A DNA stretch of 64,000 nucleotides from Mucilaginibacter limnophilus. Lineage in GTDB: Bacteria > Bacteroidota > Bacteroidia > Sphingobacteriales > Sphingobacteriaceae. Below are positions 16,763 through 26,900 of this stretch, piece by piece; position 1 is the first letter of the stretch; every line of letters begins with the position of its first letter. Below the pieces are notes generated by a model. It worked only from the letters and a program-made list of their open reading frames with translations, was not told where the DNA came from and searched no databases. The DNA is taken from the NCBI RefSeq assembly GCF_004005815.1, contig NZ_SACK01000005.1:62001-126000 (forward strand), given 5' to 3'. The position numbers and the translations under genes were made by a program.

Positions 16763-19033
16763 TTATGGCTTTGAAAGTGAGAAAGGCCTGTCTTCCTGCG
16801 TTATGCCTCTGTTTTCATTTGGTTTACTTCCCATCTCATAGCTTAAAGTACCGCCATTCATAATATCGGCATAGGTAATATAATTGTGTTGGTAAGTGCT
16901 TCCGTTCAGTTTTCCTGATTGGATATACACATTTTCCCGGCGGTTATTTTTTGCTTCAATGATAAACTTTTTACCATTTTCAAGCGAGATGGTGGCTTTA
17001 GTAAACATCGGGCTGCCAATAACATACTGATCGGTACCAGGGCATACGCTGTATATACCAAGCGCGCTCAGCACATACCAAGATGATGTTTGCCCCTGGT
17101 CTTCATCGCCCGGGTAACCATTCTCGGTGGCATTATATAATTTGCTCATTACCTCACGCACGTGGTACTGGCTTTTCCATGGCTGCCCTGCATAATTATA
17201 AAGGTATGGCATATGCTGTATAGGCTGATTACCATGGGCATATTGCCCCATATTGATCATTACCATTTCGGTCATTTCGTGTATCGGGCGGCCGTAGGTG
17301 CCAACCTTGTAAGTATTTGGCGAGCTGAATACGGAATCAAGTCTTGTTACAAATGCTTTTTCACCACCCATCAGTCCTATTAATCCGTTTATATCCTGGA
17401 AAACCGACCACTGCCAGTGCCAGGCGTTACCTTCAGTAAATGGCCCGCCCCACTCAATAGGGTCGAAATTTGGCGACCACTGCCCGCTTTTATCCCTACC
17501 ACGCATAAAACGTGATGATGGGTCGAACACGTTACGGTAATTATACATTTGCCGCTCAAATATCTTTTGGTAAAAAGTATTTCCGGTAAGCTTTGCCAAC
17601 TGGTAACCGCAAAAATCATCATACGCATACTCCAGCGTTTTAGCCGTAGCTTCAGGGTATTGCGGATATGGCACATAACCGAGTTGATAATATTCTTTCC
17701 AGCCATGGCGGCCATTAGCCGGTCCCCACGGGCCTTTATCCGTAGCCTCGTGCAAGTATGCCTTAAGTGCCTGTTCAGGGTCAAAAGTGCGTACACCTTT
17801 CACCCAGGCATCGGTGAGCAATGATATGGCATGATTGCCTATCATGCTGCCACCTTCCCCCGGGAAAGACCATGACGGCAGCCAGCCGCATTGCTGCTGC
17901 GCATCAAGCATGGCCTGCATATACTGTCCATGCATTTTTGGGTACATCAGCACATTAAGCGGAAACTGCGCCCTGAAAGTATCCCAAAAGCCGGTATCGG
18001 TATACATGTATCCTTTATGCACCTGCCCATCGTACGGACTATAATAATAAGGCTGGCCATTGGCATCATACTCAAAAAACTGGCGCGAGAACAGGCTCGC
18101 CCTGAAAAAGCACGAATAAAAAGTGGCTTTGTTCTGTTCGGTACCACCTTCAACTAAAATGCGGCCTAAATGTGTATTCCAAACTTTTGCGGCAGCGGCT
18201 TTGGTGTCTTCAAGATTTTTGAAACTACCAAGCTCTTTTTTCAATGTTAATGATGCTTGTTCCGGACTAATATAAGATGATGCCACCCGGGCTTGCACCT
18301 TCTCGCCTGCTTTGAACTGGATATACGCACCAACTTTGCGGCCCATTATGTTTTGTGTTGACACCATTACCTTGTTGCCGCTGTTTTTCCACGTCCCCCA
18401 TGAGATAAATGGTTTATCAAACACTATCTCAAAATAGCTTTTCAGGCTGTCGGTAAGGCCCCGGCCATTGTGAACATACCCGGTTATTTTTCGTTCGGCA
18501 GGTATAATGGTTACCTGAGCAACGCCGGTGTATCCGTCAAGTACCAGGTAGCTGTTTTTTCCTTTCGGGAAAGTAAAGCGTAAATGTGCGCCGCGCTCGG
18601 TTGGTGAAATTTCGGTTGATATGCCGTTGTTAAGCTTCACACTGTAATAGTTTGGTTTAGCCACCTCGTTGGCATGACTGAATTTGGCAGCACGCTCATC
18701 CTCGTTCACAACTAAATTGCCGCTTACCGGCATTAAAGAGAACACGCAATAATCGTTTGACCATGAGCTGCATTGATGCGCCTGCTGAAAACCGCGTATT
18801 GAATCTTTTTCATACTGATACTTCCAGCCATCGCCGTTCTTTCCGGTTTGCGGCGTCCAGGTATGCATGCCAAAAGGAAGCGCAGTTGTTGGGTATGTAT
18901 TGCCCCGTGTAAGCTCAAACTTAGAGTTTGTGCCTTGCAGGGTGTTTACATATTTCACCAAATCAGGCGACTGAGCAAAAACAATAGCCCGCGTGCAAAG
19001 CAAAAAAGTGGTAATTACAATTTTAATTTTCAT
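16763..19033 (-). CDS. GH92 family alpha-mannosidase-type glycosidase
   Basis: 756 aa from ATG 19033, where a signal peptide begins (MKIKIVITTFLLCTRAIVFAQ). The GH92 N-terminal beta-sandwich starts with VKYVNTLQGTNS and GNTYPTTALPFGMHTWTPQTG; the catalytic alpha-toroid carries HGNQPIQH near residues 600-607 and GDEDQGQTSSWY near 642-653, the calcium and base region. The usual catalytic acid Glu of the HGNEP motif is Gln here. Families with Glu are exo-alpha-mannosidases; Gln has been reported in members acting on mannosyl-phosphate links. Secreted to the periplasm; last gene of the PUL operon, 29 bp after the 718-aa protein. Confidence 0.9.
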   Translation of the reverse strand: MKIKIVITTFLLCTRAIVFAQSPDLVKYVNTLQGTNSKFELTRGNTYPTTALPFGMHTWTPQTGKNGDGWKYQYEKDSIRGFQQAHQCSSWSNDYCVFSLMPVSGNLVVNEDERAAKFSHANEVAKPNYYSVKLNNGISTEISPTERGAHLRFTFPKGKNSYLVLDGYTGVAQVTIIPAERKITGYVHNGRGLTDSLKSYFEIVFDKPFISWGTWKNSGNKVMVSTQNIMGRKVGAYIQFKAGEKVQARVASSYISPEQASLTLKKELGSFKNLEDTKAAAAKVWNTHLGRILVEGGTEQNKATFYSCFFRASLFSRQFFEYDANGQPYYYSPYDGQVHKGYMYTDTGFWDTFRAQFPLNVLMYPKMHGQYMQAMLDAQQQCGWLPSWSFPGEGGSMIGNHAISLLTDAWVKGVRTFDPEQALKAYLHEATDKGPWGPANGRHGWKEYYQLGYVPYPQYPEATAKTLEYAYDDFCGYQLAKLTGNTFYQKIFERQMYNYRNVFDPSSRFMRGRDKSGQWSPNFDPIEWGGPFTEGNAWHWQWSVFQDINGLIGLMGGEKAFVTRLDSVFSSPNTYKVGTYGRPIHEMTEMVMINMGQYAHGNQPIQHMPYLYNYAGQPWKSQYHVREVMSKLYNATENGYPGDEDQGQTSSWYVLSALGIYSVCPGTDQYVIGSPMFTKATISLENGKKFIIEAKNNRRENVYIQSGKLNGSTYQHNYITYADIMNGGTLSYEMGSKPNENRGITQEDRPFSLSKP

Positions 19034-19062
19034 AGGTAGATGTAGGGTCAAAATTTGTTTTA

Positions 19063-21219
19063 TTACCACATTATGTTCACTAAAATGCCGTCAGGGCTAT
19101 TGTCAAAACTCAAGTATGCTGTTGATGAAGAAACATCCCATGATGTTTTTACATCGGTTATTTTTTGTCCGTTTGCGGTTGTAACAGAAATGTTCTTCGG
19201 CTTCGCCGGAAGAAGTACACGTGCGCTGTTAATGGTTTTCAACGGGCTTTTTGCAGTAAATTGATAACTATTTCCTGTTGCTTTTTCATCATAAATGCGT
19301 GATGCCGATGCCAGCACCTGCGGCTTTTTCTTATTGTCAACGCGATTAACCGCATACAGAAATGCCTGCCTGCCGGGATTTACCGTTTTTTGCGCAAGTA
19401 CCGGTAACTGCGGGTCGAACAGATCGATAACCGGGCCTTTTACCACATATGGCTTGCGGCTAACGCTTTCATCCATAACCGATATAATATCATAAGGGCC
19501 GCGCTCAACTGTCAGGCTGTTTTTAAACTGCAGTTCGCCCGCTTTTGCATCATTCTCGTATGCTTGTTTGATAATACCAATGTACGCAGGAGTGTACTGC
19601 GAATCCATCACAAATTCTTTAGGGTTCCTTTTGATGATGTGCACAGTACCTTTGCCTACACTGAATTTAGTATGCGCAGAATCAGGCTTGATACCAAGAA
19701 GTTTAAACAGGTGTTCAGACGGCGCTTTGAAATTATTGCCTTTTGTGTTCCACCATTCCATAACGCTTTGATACGGGTCATCATCGCGGCCGCAATATAC
19801 AAGCACACCGCCGTTTTTTACCCATTTAGCCAGGTGCTCATGCGCCTCGGGCGACATCGGCTTCATGTTTGAATAACTCATTACCAGCACCTTTATATCC
19901 TTTAAAGTATTAGGATAGGCCAAATTTTCCATGTGCACGGTTTGTACCGGTACGCCGCGTTTCAACAACGGCATAGTTTGCCCGTAGAAATTTGAGAACT
20001 GCGGATCATCATAACCGTAATGAGTTGGAAAACGTTGAAACATCAGCGAATTACCCATCAGCACACCTATACCATTTACCCCCGAAACACGGTTGGCGGA
20101 TACCGGCATGCTGTTAAGCGCGTTTACCATCACCTGCATTTGGGTTGAGTAATACTTCGGAATAAGCACCGCGCTGTCGCTGTTAGCCAATTTGTACGGA
20201 CGGGTGTAGATACGCTCGGGCCACGGCATTACCTCGTAATCAGCAACCATTGGGTACAGCAGCTTGGCTGTAAACGTTGCCTCGTAGTTCTGTTTATAAT
20301 CGCCCCAATCGCGAGGCCAGTCCTCAATCGGGTCAGTCAAAAAGAATACTTTACGGTTGGTAGGCGCTGTCATTGATACCATTGATCCGTACTCCAGAAA
20401 AGCGTTCTCAAATACACGTTCTGCCGGTTTACCGTTATAATACACCGGTTCGCGCGAAGTGCCAGTCCACACCTGCGCTATGTACCCATCAATACTTGGC
20501 AACGACGCCAGGCTGGCTTCAGGACTTACTATTTTCCATGATGAATAGTTAACCAGCGAGTGTGTAGGTATGTAAAATTTCACATCCAACCCTTTGCTTT
20601 TACCGTATTCCTTACCATAAGTAGAAACTTCCTTTATAGCGTTATAATACAACTGATACTTCAGCTTACTGGACAGATAAGTATTCTCCGGTGAAGCATC
20701 CTGAGGACGCCATGGAAAGCCATAAAACTTTTGCCATTCATCCTTAAAAGCAGTACTGTAACCGGCACGTGCCCAAAATTCAGGTTCTTCCAGGTAAATG
20801 GATGTAATTCCTGCATCAATTACTTTTTTGATAACAGCAGTTTTCATGTACTCAACAAACGATGGTACAGGCACTATATAAGGTATATATCTTCCATGCC
20901 AGATAGTATCGCCGTTCATTTGCACCTGCCCTTCGCCAAGGTGGTTTTTGCCATCCCATTTACCTAAAAAGTAATCCTGGTACTGACCCCAGGCAATACC
21001 CGTCATAAAATGGGTTTTGTATCCCTTGTCGCGCCAGGTTTTGACACGCTCTTCAAACGTCAGCCCGCCACGGTCGTCGGCGCCATAAACAATAGCGATG
21101 TCCGATCGTACGTCGATTTCAGGTATCCATTTGCTGCTGGTTTGAAAGGCCGTTTTTTCCTGCGCTGCTACGGTTAAGGCAATAAAAAGGCTATGAAAAA
21201 GTAATATCGCTTTTTTCAT
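19063..21219 (-). CDS. Putative secreted glycoside hydrolase of unrecognised family
   Basis: 718 aa with a signal peptide (MKKAILLFHSLFIALTVAAQ). The first 340 residues read like a TIM barrel: EERVKTWRDKGYKTHFMTGIAWGQ, then AGITSIYLEEPEFWARAGY with E144, E145 and E147 as candidate acids, then FYIPTHSLVNY. Residues about 370-560 resemble the class I amidotransferase-like trimerisation domain of beta-galactosidases (ANRVSGVNGIGVLMGNSLMFQRFPTHYGY; HLAKWVKNGGVLVYCGRDDDPYQSV). The remainder is beta-rich. I cannot assign a GH family. Being in the PUL between the DUF3823 lipoprotein and GH92 argues for a role in breaking the same glycan. Confidence 0.72.
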   Translation of the reverse strand: MKKAILLFHSLFIALTVAAQEKTAFQTSSKWIPEIDVRSDIAIVYGADDRGGLTFEERVKTWRDKGYKTHFMTGIAWGQYQDYFLGKWDGKNHLGEGQVQMNGDTIWHGRYIPYIVPVPSFVEYMKTAVIKKVIDAGITSIYLEEPEFWARAGYSTAFKDEWQKFYGFPWRPQDASPENTYLSSKLKYQLYYNAIKEVSTYGKEYGKSKGLDVKFYIPTHSLVNYSSWKIVSPEASLASLPSIDGYIAQVWTGTSREPVYYNGKPAERVFENAFLEYGSMVSMTAPTNRKVFFLTDPIEDWPRDWGDYKQNYEATFTAKLLYPMVADYEVMPWPERIYTRPYKLANSDSAVLIPKYYSTQMQVMVNALNSMPVSANRVSGVNGIGVLMGNSLMFQRFPTHYGYDDPQFSNFYGQTMPLLKRGVPVQTVHMENLAYPNTLKDIKVLVMSYSNMKPMSPEAHEHLAKWVKNGGVLVYCGRDDDPYQSVMEWWNTKGNNFKAPSEHLFKLLGIKPDSAHTKFSVGKGTVHIIKRNPKEFVMDSQYTPAYIGIIKQAYENDAKAGELQFKNSLTVERGPYDIISVMDESVSRKPYVVKGPVIDLFDPQLPVLAQKTVNPGRQAFLYAVNRVDNKKKPQVLASASRIYDEKATGNSYQFTAKSPLKTINSARVLLPAKPKNISVTTANGQKITDVKTSWDVSSSTAYLSFDNSPDGILVNIMW

Positions 21220-21254
21220 GGTAGGAATTTTTAATATAGATGGAAAAGATCAAA

Positions 21255-21283
21255 GTAAGGATAGCCGGCCTGGCTATCCTTAC
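21255..21283 (-). terminator. Intercistronic stem-loop (attenuator-type terminator) inside the PUL
   Basis: GTAAGGATAGCC (21255-21266) pairs perfectly with 21272-21283 across a 5-nt loop; the minus-strand transcript continues TTTGATCTTTTCC. It sits between the susCD/DUF3823 genes and the enzyme genes, where partial termination or mRNA protection would lower enzyme levels relative to transport. Confidence 0.7.
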
Positions 21284-21292
21284 AATTATAGC

Positions 21293-22054
21293 TTACGGAA
21301 TGGTAAGTTTTTTTACGGTTGTATAATTATACCAGTTTTGTCCGTATGATATTCTTGCGCCTACACGTAAATAGTAATCGCGGTGTTGGTCAAGTTTATT
21401 ACTTGATGTAAGTGTAATGGTTTCACCAACAGGCGCAGTATCGCCCGAGTAACTAACCTGAGTTGACAACCTGTCAACACGGTAGTTATTACCAACATAA
21501 GGCAGGAAATTCACATATAAATAAACATCAGTAATATTCTGCTGAAAGTTGGGATTTGAAGTACCACGGGTAAAACGTGCCTGTACAGTAACAGTACTAT
21601 CGGCAGCGTTGTATACCGGTTCGCCCACCCACTCAACATTTAAAAAAGGCTCAACTTCAAACTGCACATTTGTTGTACCGTTTATGTCAAGTTCTTTACG
21701 ATTATCAACAGTAACGTTTCCTGAAGCATCAGTTTGCAGGAGTGGCACAAACGGCCCCTCTACCGATACGCGATAATGTCCTTTAAATATTTTGTTATTG
21801 TTAAAAGTACCGTCCTGCATCGAGTAAAAGTAATACGGTGTCGGATTATCGCTGTAGCTTAATTCATCTAAACGTATGCGTGTACCATTACCACCGGCTT
21901 CGGTTTGTATCCCTTCACCGGTTTCTGAATCAACTACACTGCCCGTTAGGGTTTCTTCAGGCTCAGGATAATTGTCATAGTCTTTTGAGCAGGATGTTAC
22001 AGCAAATAAAGCCAAAGCTAATCCTGCATATATTAATTTTTTCATATTCATCAT
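21293..22054 (-). CDS. DUF3823-type surface lipoprotein (SusE-position)
   Basis: 253 aa. Lipoprotein signal with lipobox AVTSC (Cys near residue 22), then acidic residues (SKDYDNYPEPEE). The first domain is a transthyretin-like fold (LTGSVVDSETGEGIQTEAGG...IRLDE) and the second an Ig-like beta sandwich, the layout of DUF3823. Such proteins follow SusD in many loci and are thought to bind glycan at the cell surface as SusE/F do. Three start codons lie close together (MMNM); the first gives a 5-bp gap from susD. Confidence 0.82.
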   Translation of the reverse strand: MMNMKKLIYAGLALALFAVTSCSKDYDNYPEPEETLTGSVVDSETGEGIQTEAGGNGTRIRLDELSYSDNPTPYYFYSMQDGTFNNNKIFKGHYRVSVEGPFVPLLQTDASGNVTVDNRKELDINGTTNVQFEVEPFLNVEWVGEPVYNAADSTVTVQARFTRGTSNPNFQQNITDVYLYVNFLPYVGNNYRVDRLSTQVSYSGDTAPVGETITLTSSNKLDQHRDYYLRVGARISYGQNWYNYTTVKKLTIP

Positions 22055-22059
22055 CTTAA

Positions 22060-23973
22060 TTAATAACCCGGATTTTGAATGATTTTAGGATCTCTCGAAA
22101 TAACTGAGTTAGGTATTTGCTGATAATACCACCTAACATCAAAGGTATAGCGGCTGTTACGCTGATCAAGCCTTGCATCAAGGAAGTATTTCCCAGCCTG
22201 AGCAGCATAAAACGGCATCAGTACACGGTAAACTGTTCCGTTTTGTTCTTTATCAAGAATTCTCCAGCGTTTTAAATCCCACCATATCTTATTTTCAAAC
22301 GCAAGCTCCTTCCGGCGCTCGTTACGCACAATGTCAACATTGTTTAAATCGGCAGCAGTAGCCAGCAGTGTAGCACCCGCCCTTTCGCGTATCTGGTTTA
22401 TAGCTGTGAAGGCGTCCTGCAGATAGTTGTTATCATTTTGACCGGCTGCATCAAGCTCATAAGCGGCTTCTGCCAGATTAAGCAATACCTCAGCGTAACG
22501 GATTTCGATCCAGGTTTGGTCTGATCGGTTTTCAAGCACATCGGCAGTTGCCCTGTCCGGGTCAATGTATTTACGAACAGAAAAACCTGATACCGCACCT
22601 GTACCGTCGGCTGTAAAATAACCGCTTAAACCTGCAGGTGTCATTTTATCACCATTAGGAAGAGTGTATGGGTTTGCCAGGTTTTCGGCAAGATTTGATG
22701 CCGATACAATATTAGTTGTTGGATATGGAGACGTGGAGCTTTCAGGAACAAGCTTGCTTATACCACCGGCAACAGCACCGGTATAAATGCCACGGCGTAT
22801 CTCAATGCTTTGGCCTTTCATGATATCGCCCGGTAATACTACTGATGCCCTAAGCCTTGGCTCGGCATCGGCAAAAATTTCCATAGTATTATCATATAAC
22901 ACATAGTCGCCATTATTGTCAAGCGTTTTAATAGTGCCGTTTGCATTTTTAGGGAAGCCGTCAAACAGTTCTACAAAGTTAAGCGTAGGATTTACCTCGG
23001 CCGAGTAACCGTTAGCACCCATTAACTGGCGCGGAACGTTATAAGCGTCATAACCATGCGCCGACTCAGGGTAGTGATATTGACGCACAAAAATGTTTTC
23101 CGGGCTATCCTCATCAAAAAACAGGTCGACAAAGTTTTGATACTGCGCTTCTTTATCAGTAGCCGACCAGCTTTCTTTATACAATGAATATTTGCCATCA
23201 AGCATTTTTGCAGCATCATATGCAGCTTTAAAATAGGTATTTGCCTTTGCTGCAGGCACACCGCATACGCGTTTCTGACCATCAAACAAACTTACCTGGT
23301 TGTATTTAGCTATTGAACCGGCATGCAACATAGCGCGTGATTTTAAGGCGGCTGCTACCCACTTGTTAGCACGGCCAACCTGGTTTTCTTCACCCATATT
23401 TTCAATAGCGAAGTCAAGGTCAGTTGCAATGAAATCCCAGATAGCTTCTTCTGATTCACGTGGTAACTGAAGATCTTCAATTGTTTCATCAGGATAGTTA
23501 AGCACTCTATCAACAAGTGGAACGCCTCCATAGCGTTTTACCAGCGCGTAGTAAGTAAAGGCGCGTAAAAAATGCGCCTCACCAAGCCAGTTCTTAACCT
23601 GGTCTTCGGTATAGTTATTTGCATACTGCGGTAGCGTTTGTATAAAGTAATTGATATCACGAATTTGAGGATATGCCATCTGGAAATATTCAAAGTTCTC
23701 AGAGGTAGCACCGTTCAGGTCACGGCTTAACGCTTCGCCTGTATTTGCAGGCATAGGGTTAACCAGCCAGAAATCGTTCATTCCGCGCGGCGAATACCTG
23801 AAATCTTCAACAGGTAAACCACTATAAACACGTGCCATGTAAGCACGTATACCCGGTTCGGTTGTAAAAACGTCTGGGTCTTGCACTACGTTTGGCGGCG
23901 GCAGGTCAAGTTTCCGGCAAGCCGTAAAACAAATAGTTAACACCGCAAACAGTATATATTTTTTTAGTTTCAT
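22060..23973 (-). CDS. susD: SusD/RagB family nutrient-binding outer-membrane lipoprotein
   Basis: 637 aa. Lipobox FTAC near residue 19 (MKLKKYILFAVLTICFTACRKLDLPPP). The TPR-like SusD core is evident: GEAHFLRAFTYYALVKRYGGVPLVDRVLNYPDETIEDLQLPR, and the C-terminal region WIEIRYAEVLLNLAEAAYELD followed by NQIRERAGATLL and NERRKELAFENKIWWDLKRWR. It caps the SusC channel and captures the glycan. It lies 12 bp downstream of susC, so expression is coupled. Confidence 0.95.
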   Translation of the reverse strand: MKLKKYILFAVLTICFTACRKLDLPPPNVVQDPDVFTTEPGIRAYMARVYSGLPVEDFRYSPRGMNDFWLVNPMPANTGEALSRDLNGATSENFEYFQMAYPQIRDINYFIQTLPQYANNYTEDQVKNWLGEAHFLRAFTYYALVKRYGGVPLVDRVLNYPDETIEDLQLPRESEEAIWDFIATDLDFAIENMGEENQVGRANKWVAAALKSRAMLHAGSIAKYNQVSLFDGQKRVCGVPAAKANTYFKAAYDAAKMLDGKYSLYKESWSATDKEAQYQNFVDLFFDEDSPENIFVRQYHYPESAHGYDAYNVPRQLMGANGYSAEVNPTLNFVELFDGFPKNANGTIKTLDNNGDYVLYDNTMEIFADAEPRLRASVVLPGDIMKGQSIEIRRGIYTGAVAGGISKLVPESSTSPYPTTNIVSASNLAENLANPYTLPNGDKMTPAGLSGYFTADGTGAVSGFSVRKYIDPDRATADVLENRSDQTWIEIRYAEVLLNLAEAAYELDAAGQNDNNYLQDAFTAINQIRERAGATLLATAADLNNVDIVRNERRKELAFENKIWWDLKRWRILDKEQNGTVYRVLMPFYAAQAGKYFLDARLDQRNSRYTFDVRWYYQQIPNSVISRDPKIIQNPGY

Positions 23974-23985
23974 GATTCCTTCGGA

Positions 23986-26900
23986 TTAAAATTTAACATT
24001 CAAACCAATTGAGTATGTTTTGTTAAGCGGGTATATATAACCATAGGTATCTGAAGGGTGCTCAGGATCCACATACTTTATGTCGGATAAAGTAAGCAGG
24101 TTATAGCCGTTAACATATAAACGGGCGCCTTTAATACCGATAGTTGACATCCACTTTGTTGGAAATGTATAACCTATCTCAGCGCTCTTAAGCCTTAGGT
24201 AAGTAGCGTCCTGCAGGTTAAATTCAGAGTTAACATCAGGTGTAGAACCGGTGTAGGCAAAATGCCCTGGTATCCACACGGTGTTTGGGTCATAAGGATA
24301 TGCGTTCGGATCGGCCGGGTGCCACCTGTCAGTAAATTGCGACAAGCCGCTGCCGCCACCCCATTGCGCTTCACGTAATTGCTCAATGTATGATACATTG
24401 GCCATTGTAGCGCCTTGTAACAATACATTAAAGTCGAACCCTTTATATGAACCGCCCAGCGTTAAACCGAAGTTCATAAGCGGCGCGCCGGTGTAACCAA
24501 TCGGATGGTAATCCAGATCGCTGATGATACCGTCGCCGTTCCAATCCTGGTAAGCATAATCACCTACTACAGTGTTCGGGCCGATGGCTACCGGGCTATT
24601 GGCTATTGAACCATAGTTTTGGTATTGCCCTGCCGAACCATAACCCCAAAATATGTTGCTGTATCTTTGATTGTCATTGTTACGCCAGTTTAAGTATGAG
24701 TTACCTTCTTTTGCACGCTCTCTATAAAGATTTTTAATGCGGGTATATGACAGGATGCCCTTCACAAAATAGTTGAATGCACCAATTTTATTACGGTGGT
24801 TTATTTCAAGATCAAAACCACGAGCTAAATCGCTGTTCAGGTTTTCAATAGGTAATGCAACACCTACAACATCTGGTAAACTTAACGCACGTGTTGCATC
24901 CATACCTGTACGCTCACGCCTGAAATAATCAAGAGTAAAGCCAAACAGGCCGCGCCATGCTTCAAAGTCAATACCTACGTTAAACATTTTTGATTTCCAC
25001 CAAGTGTAATACATGTTACTTAAACCTGCATTTTCAATAGCGTTTACATAATTACCATCAAAAACATAACCGCCCGGCCTGCGGTTGTATTCACCTGCAG
25101 CGGGGTAGGTAAACCCGGTTATCCACTGATATGCCTGGCCAGTATCGTCACCTAATAAACCATACGATGCACGCAATTTCAGATTTTCGATAAAAGAAAG
25201 TGCCTGATTATTTTTGAAGAAGCCTTCTTCGGATAATCGCCAGCCTATTGACCCTCCTGGGAAAAAACCGTATTGAGATAAAGGTGAGTTAATTGATGAA
25301 CCATCATTTCTGAAACTAAACTCGGCCAAATACTTGCCTTTATAAGCATAGTTTACCCTACCTACTAAACCGTTTGTATTAAAATTGTATAAATCCCTAA
25401 TAAGCGACGCCATTGAACCTATCTGCCCCTCGCTATTACCGGCAAAAAGATATGGTACCGGTAATGAAAGATCACGTTGTGCGTTGAAGTTATTGCTTTG
25501 GCGGTTTGTGCTTTCCAGTAACAATAATGCTGTTATACTGTGGTCTTTTGCAAAAACGCGGTCGTAGTTTAACGATAATTGCGTTAACATCATCGGCCTT
25601 GAATAGTAATCACGGTAAACCTGGCTTGGCGAACCTTGCGAATGCGGTTCATAAAAGTCAGTAGCTGAATTGTAAGTGTACTGCGTATATGCTTTACGAT
25701 ATACATCACCTTCAGCAGTGTTATAATCATAACTGAATAAGCCTTTAGCCTTTAAGCCAGGGATGAAAGGCATATTGTATGTTAAACCGATAGACGACTG
25801 GAACCACCTGTTGGTAAACTTTTTATAACCGGTAACATCAGCGCTTGCTAAGGCTATAGGGTTAGTACCGTCAACCGATGGATTAAACAGGTAGTCAGGA
25901 TTGTTATTAGCATAAATGTTATCAAGTGGATTTTGCCTCCAGAATGACCTGATTATCCACCAGGCATCGTTATACGGCTGATTTTTTACATCCAGAATCC
26001 CGTTGATATTGAAATCAAGCGTAAGGTCTTTTGTTACCTTGCTGGTGATGTTTGAGCGCAGGTTATAACGTTTATAGTTAAGGTCTCCTGTACGAAGAAA
26101 ACCATCCTGGCTGGTGTAACCAAGGCTTACAAAGTAATTTATCGCATCATTACCACCCTGTGCACTTAGGTTGTGCTGCTGCTGTAAGGCAGCATCTTTT
26201 ATAACAGGCGAATACCAATCGGTACTGGTTCTTGTACCATTAAGGTACGGTTCAAAAGATGCATCAGAAAACGGAATATCGCGCGGGTCGATATTATGTT
26301 TTGCGGCTTCATTACGCAATGTCATGTAAGCGATAGCATCCTGTCCTTGTGGTAATCCTGAAGGTACCTGCCACGTAACGTTACCTGTATAGTTAAACTC
26401 TGTAGTGCCTTTTTTACCTCTTTTTGTGGTAACCAGCACAACACCGTTTGCAGCACGCACACCATACACAGCTGCCGACGCGTCTTTCAATACAGAAATG
26501 GTTTCAACATCGTTAGGATCTAAACGTGTAATGTTATCACGCGGCACACCATCAATAACCACCAACGGATTACCAAGGCCACGTATATCAAAGGTATTGT
26601 TAAAAGTACCCGGTTCTGATGTACCCTGCACAACACGCACACCGGCTATTTTACCGGTTATGGCATTTTGTATGTTTTCGTTTTTAGTAGTTACTATCTC
26701 GTCATTTTTGATTTGAGAAACCGCACCTGTAACAGTAACTCTTGACTGTGTACCGTAACCAACAACCACAACCTCGTTAAGCGCCTGTGCCTGGGCAGTT
26801 AGTTGTACATTAAGCGTTGTTTGATTATTTACTGGAACTTCTTTGGTAGTATAACCCACAAACCTGAAAACAAGTGTTTCGGTGCCGGTTGGTACATCAA

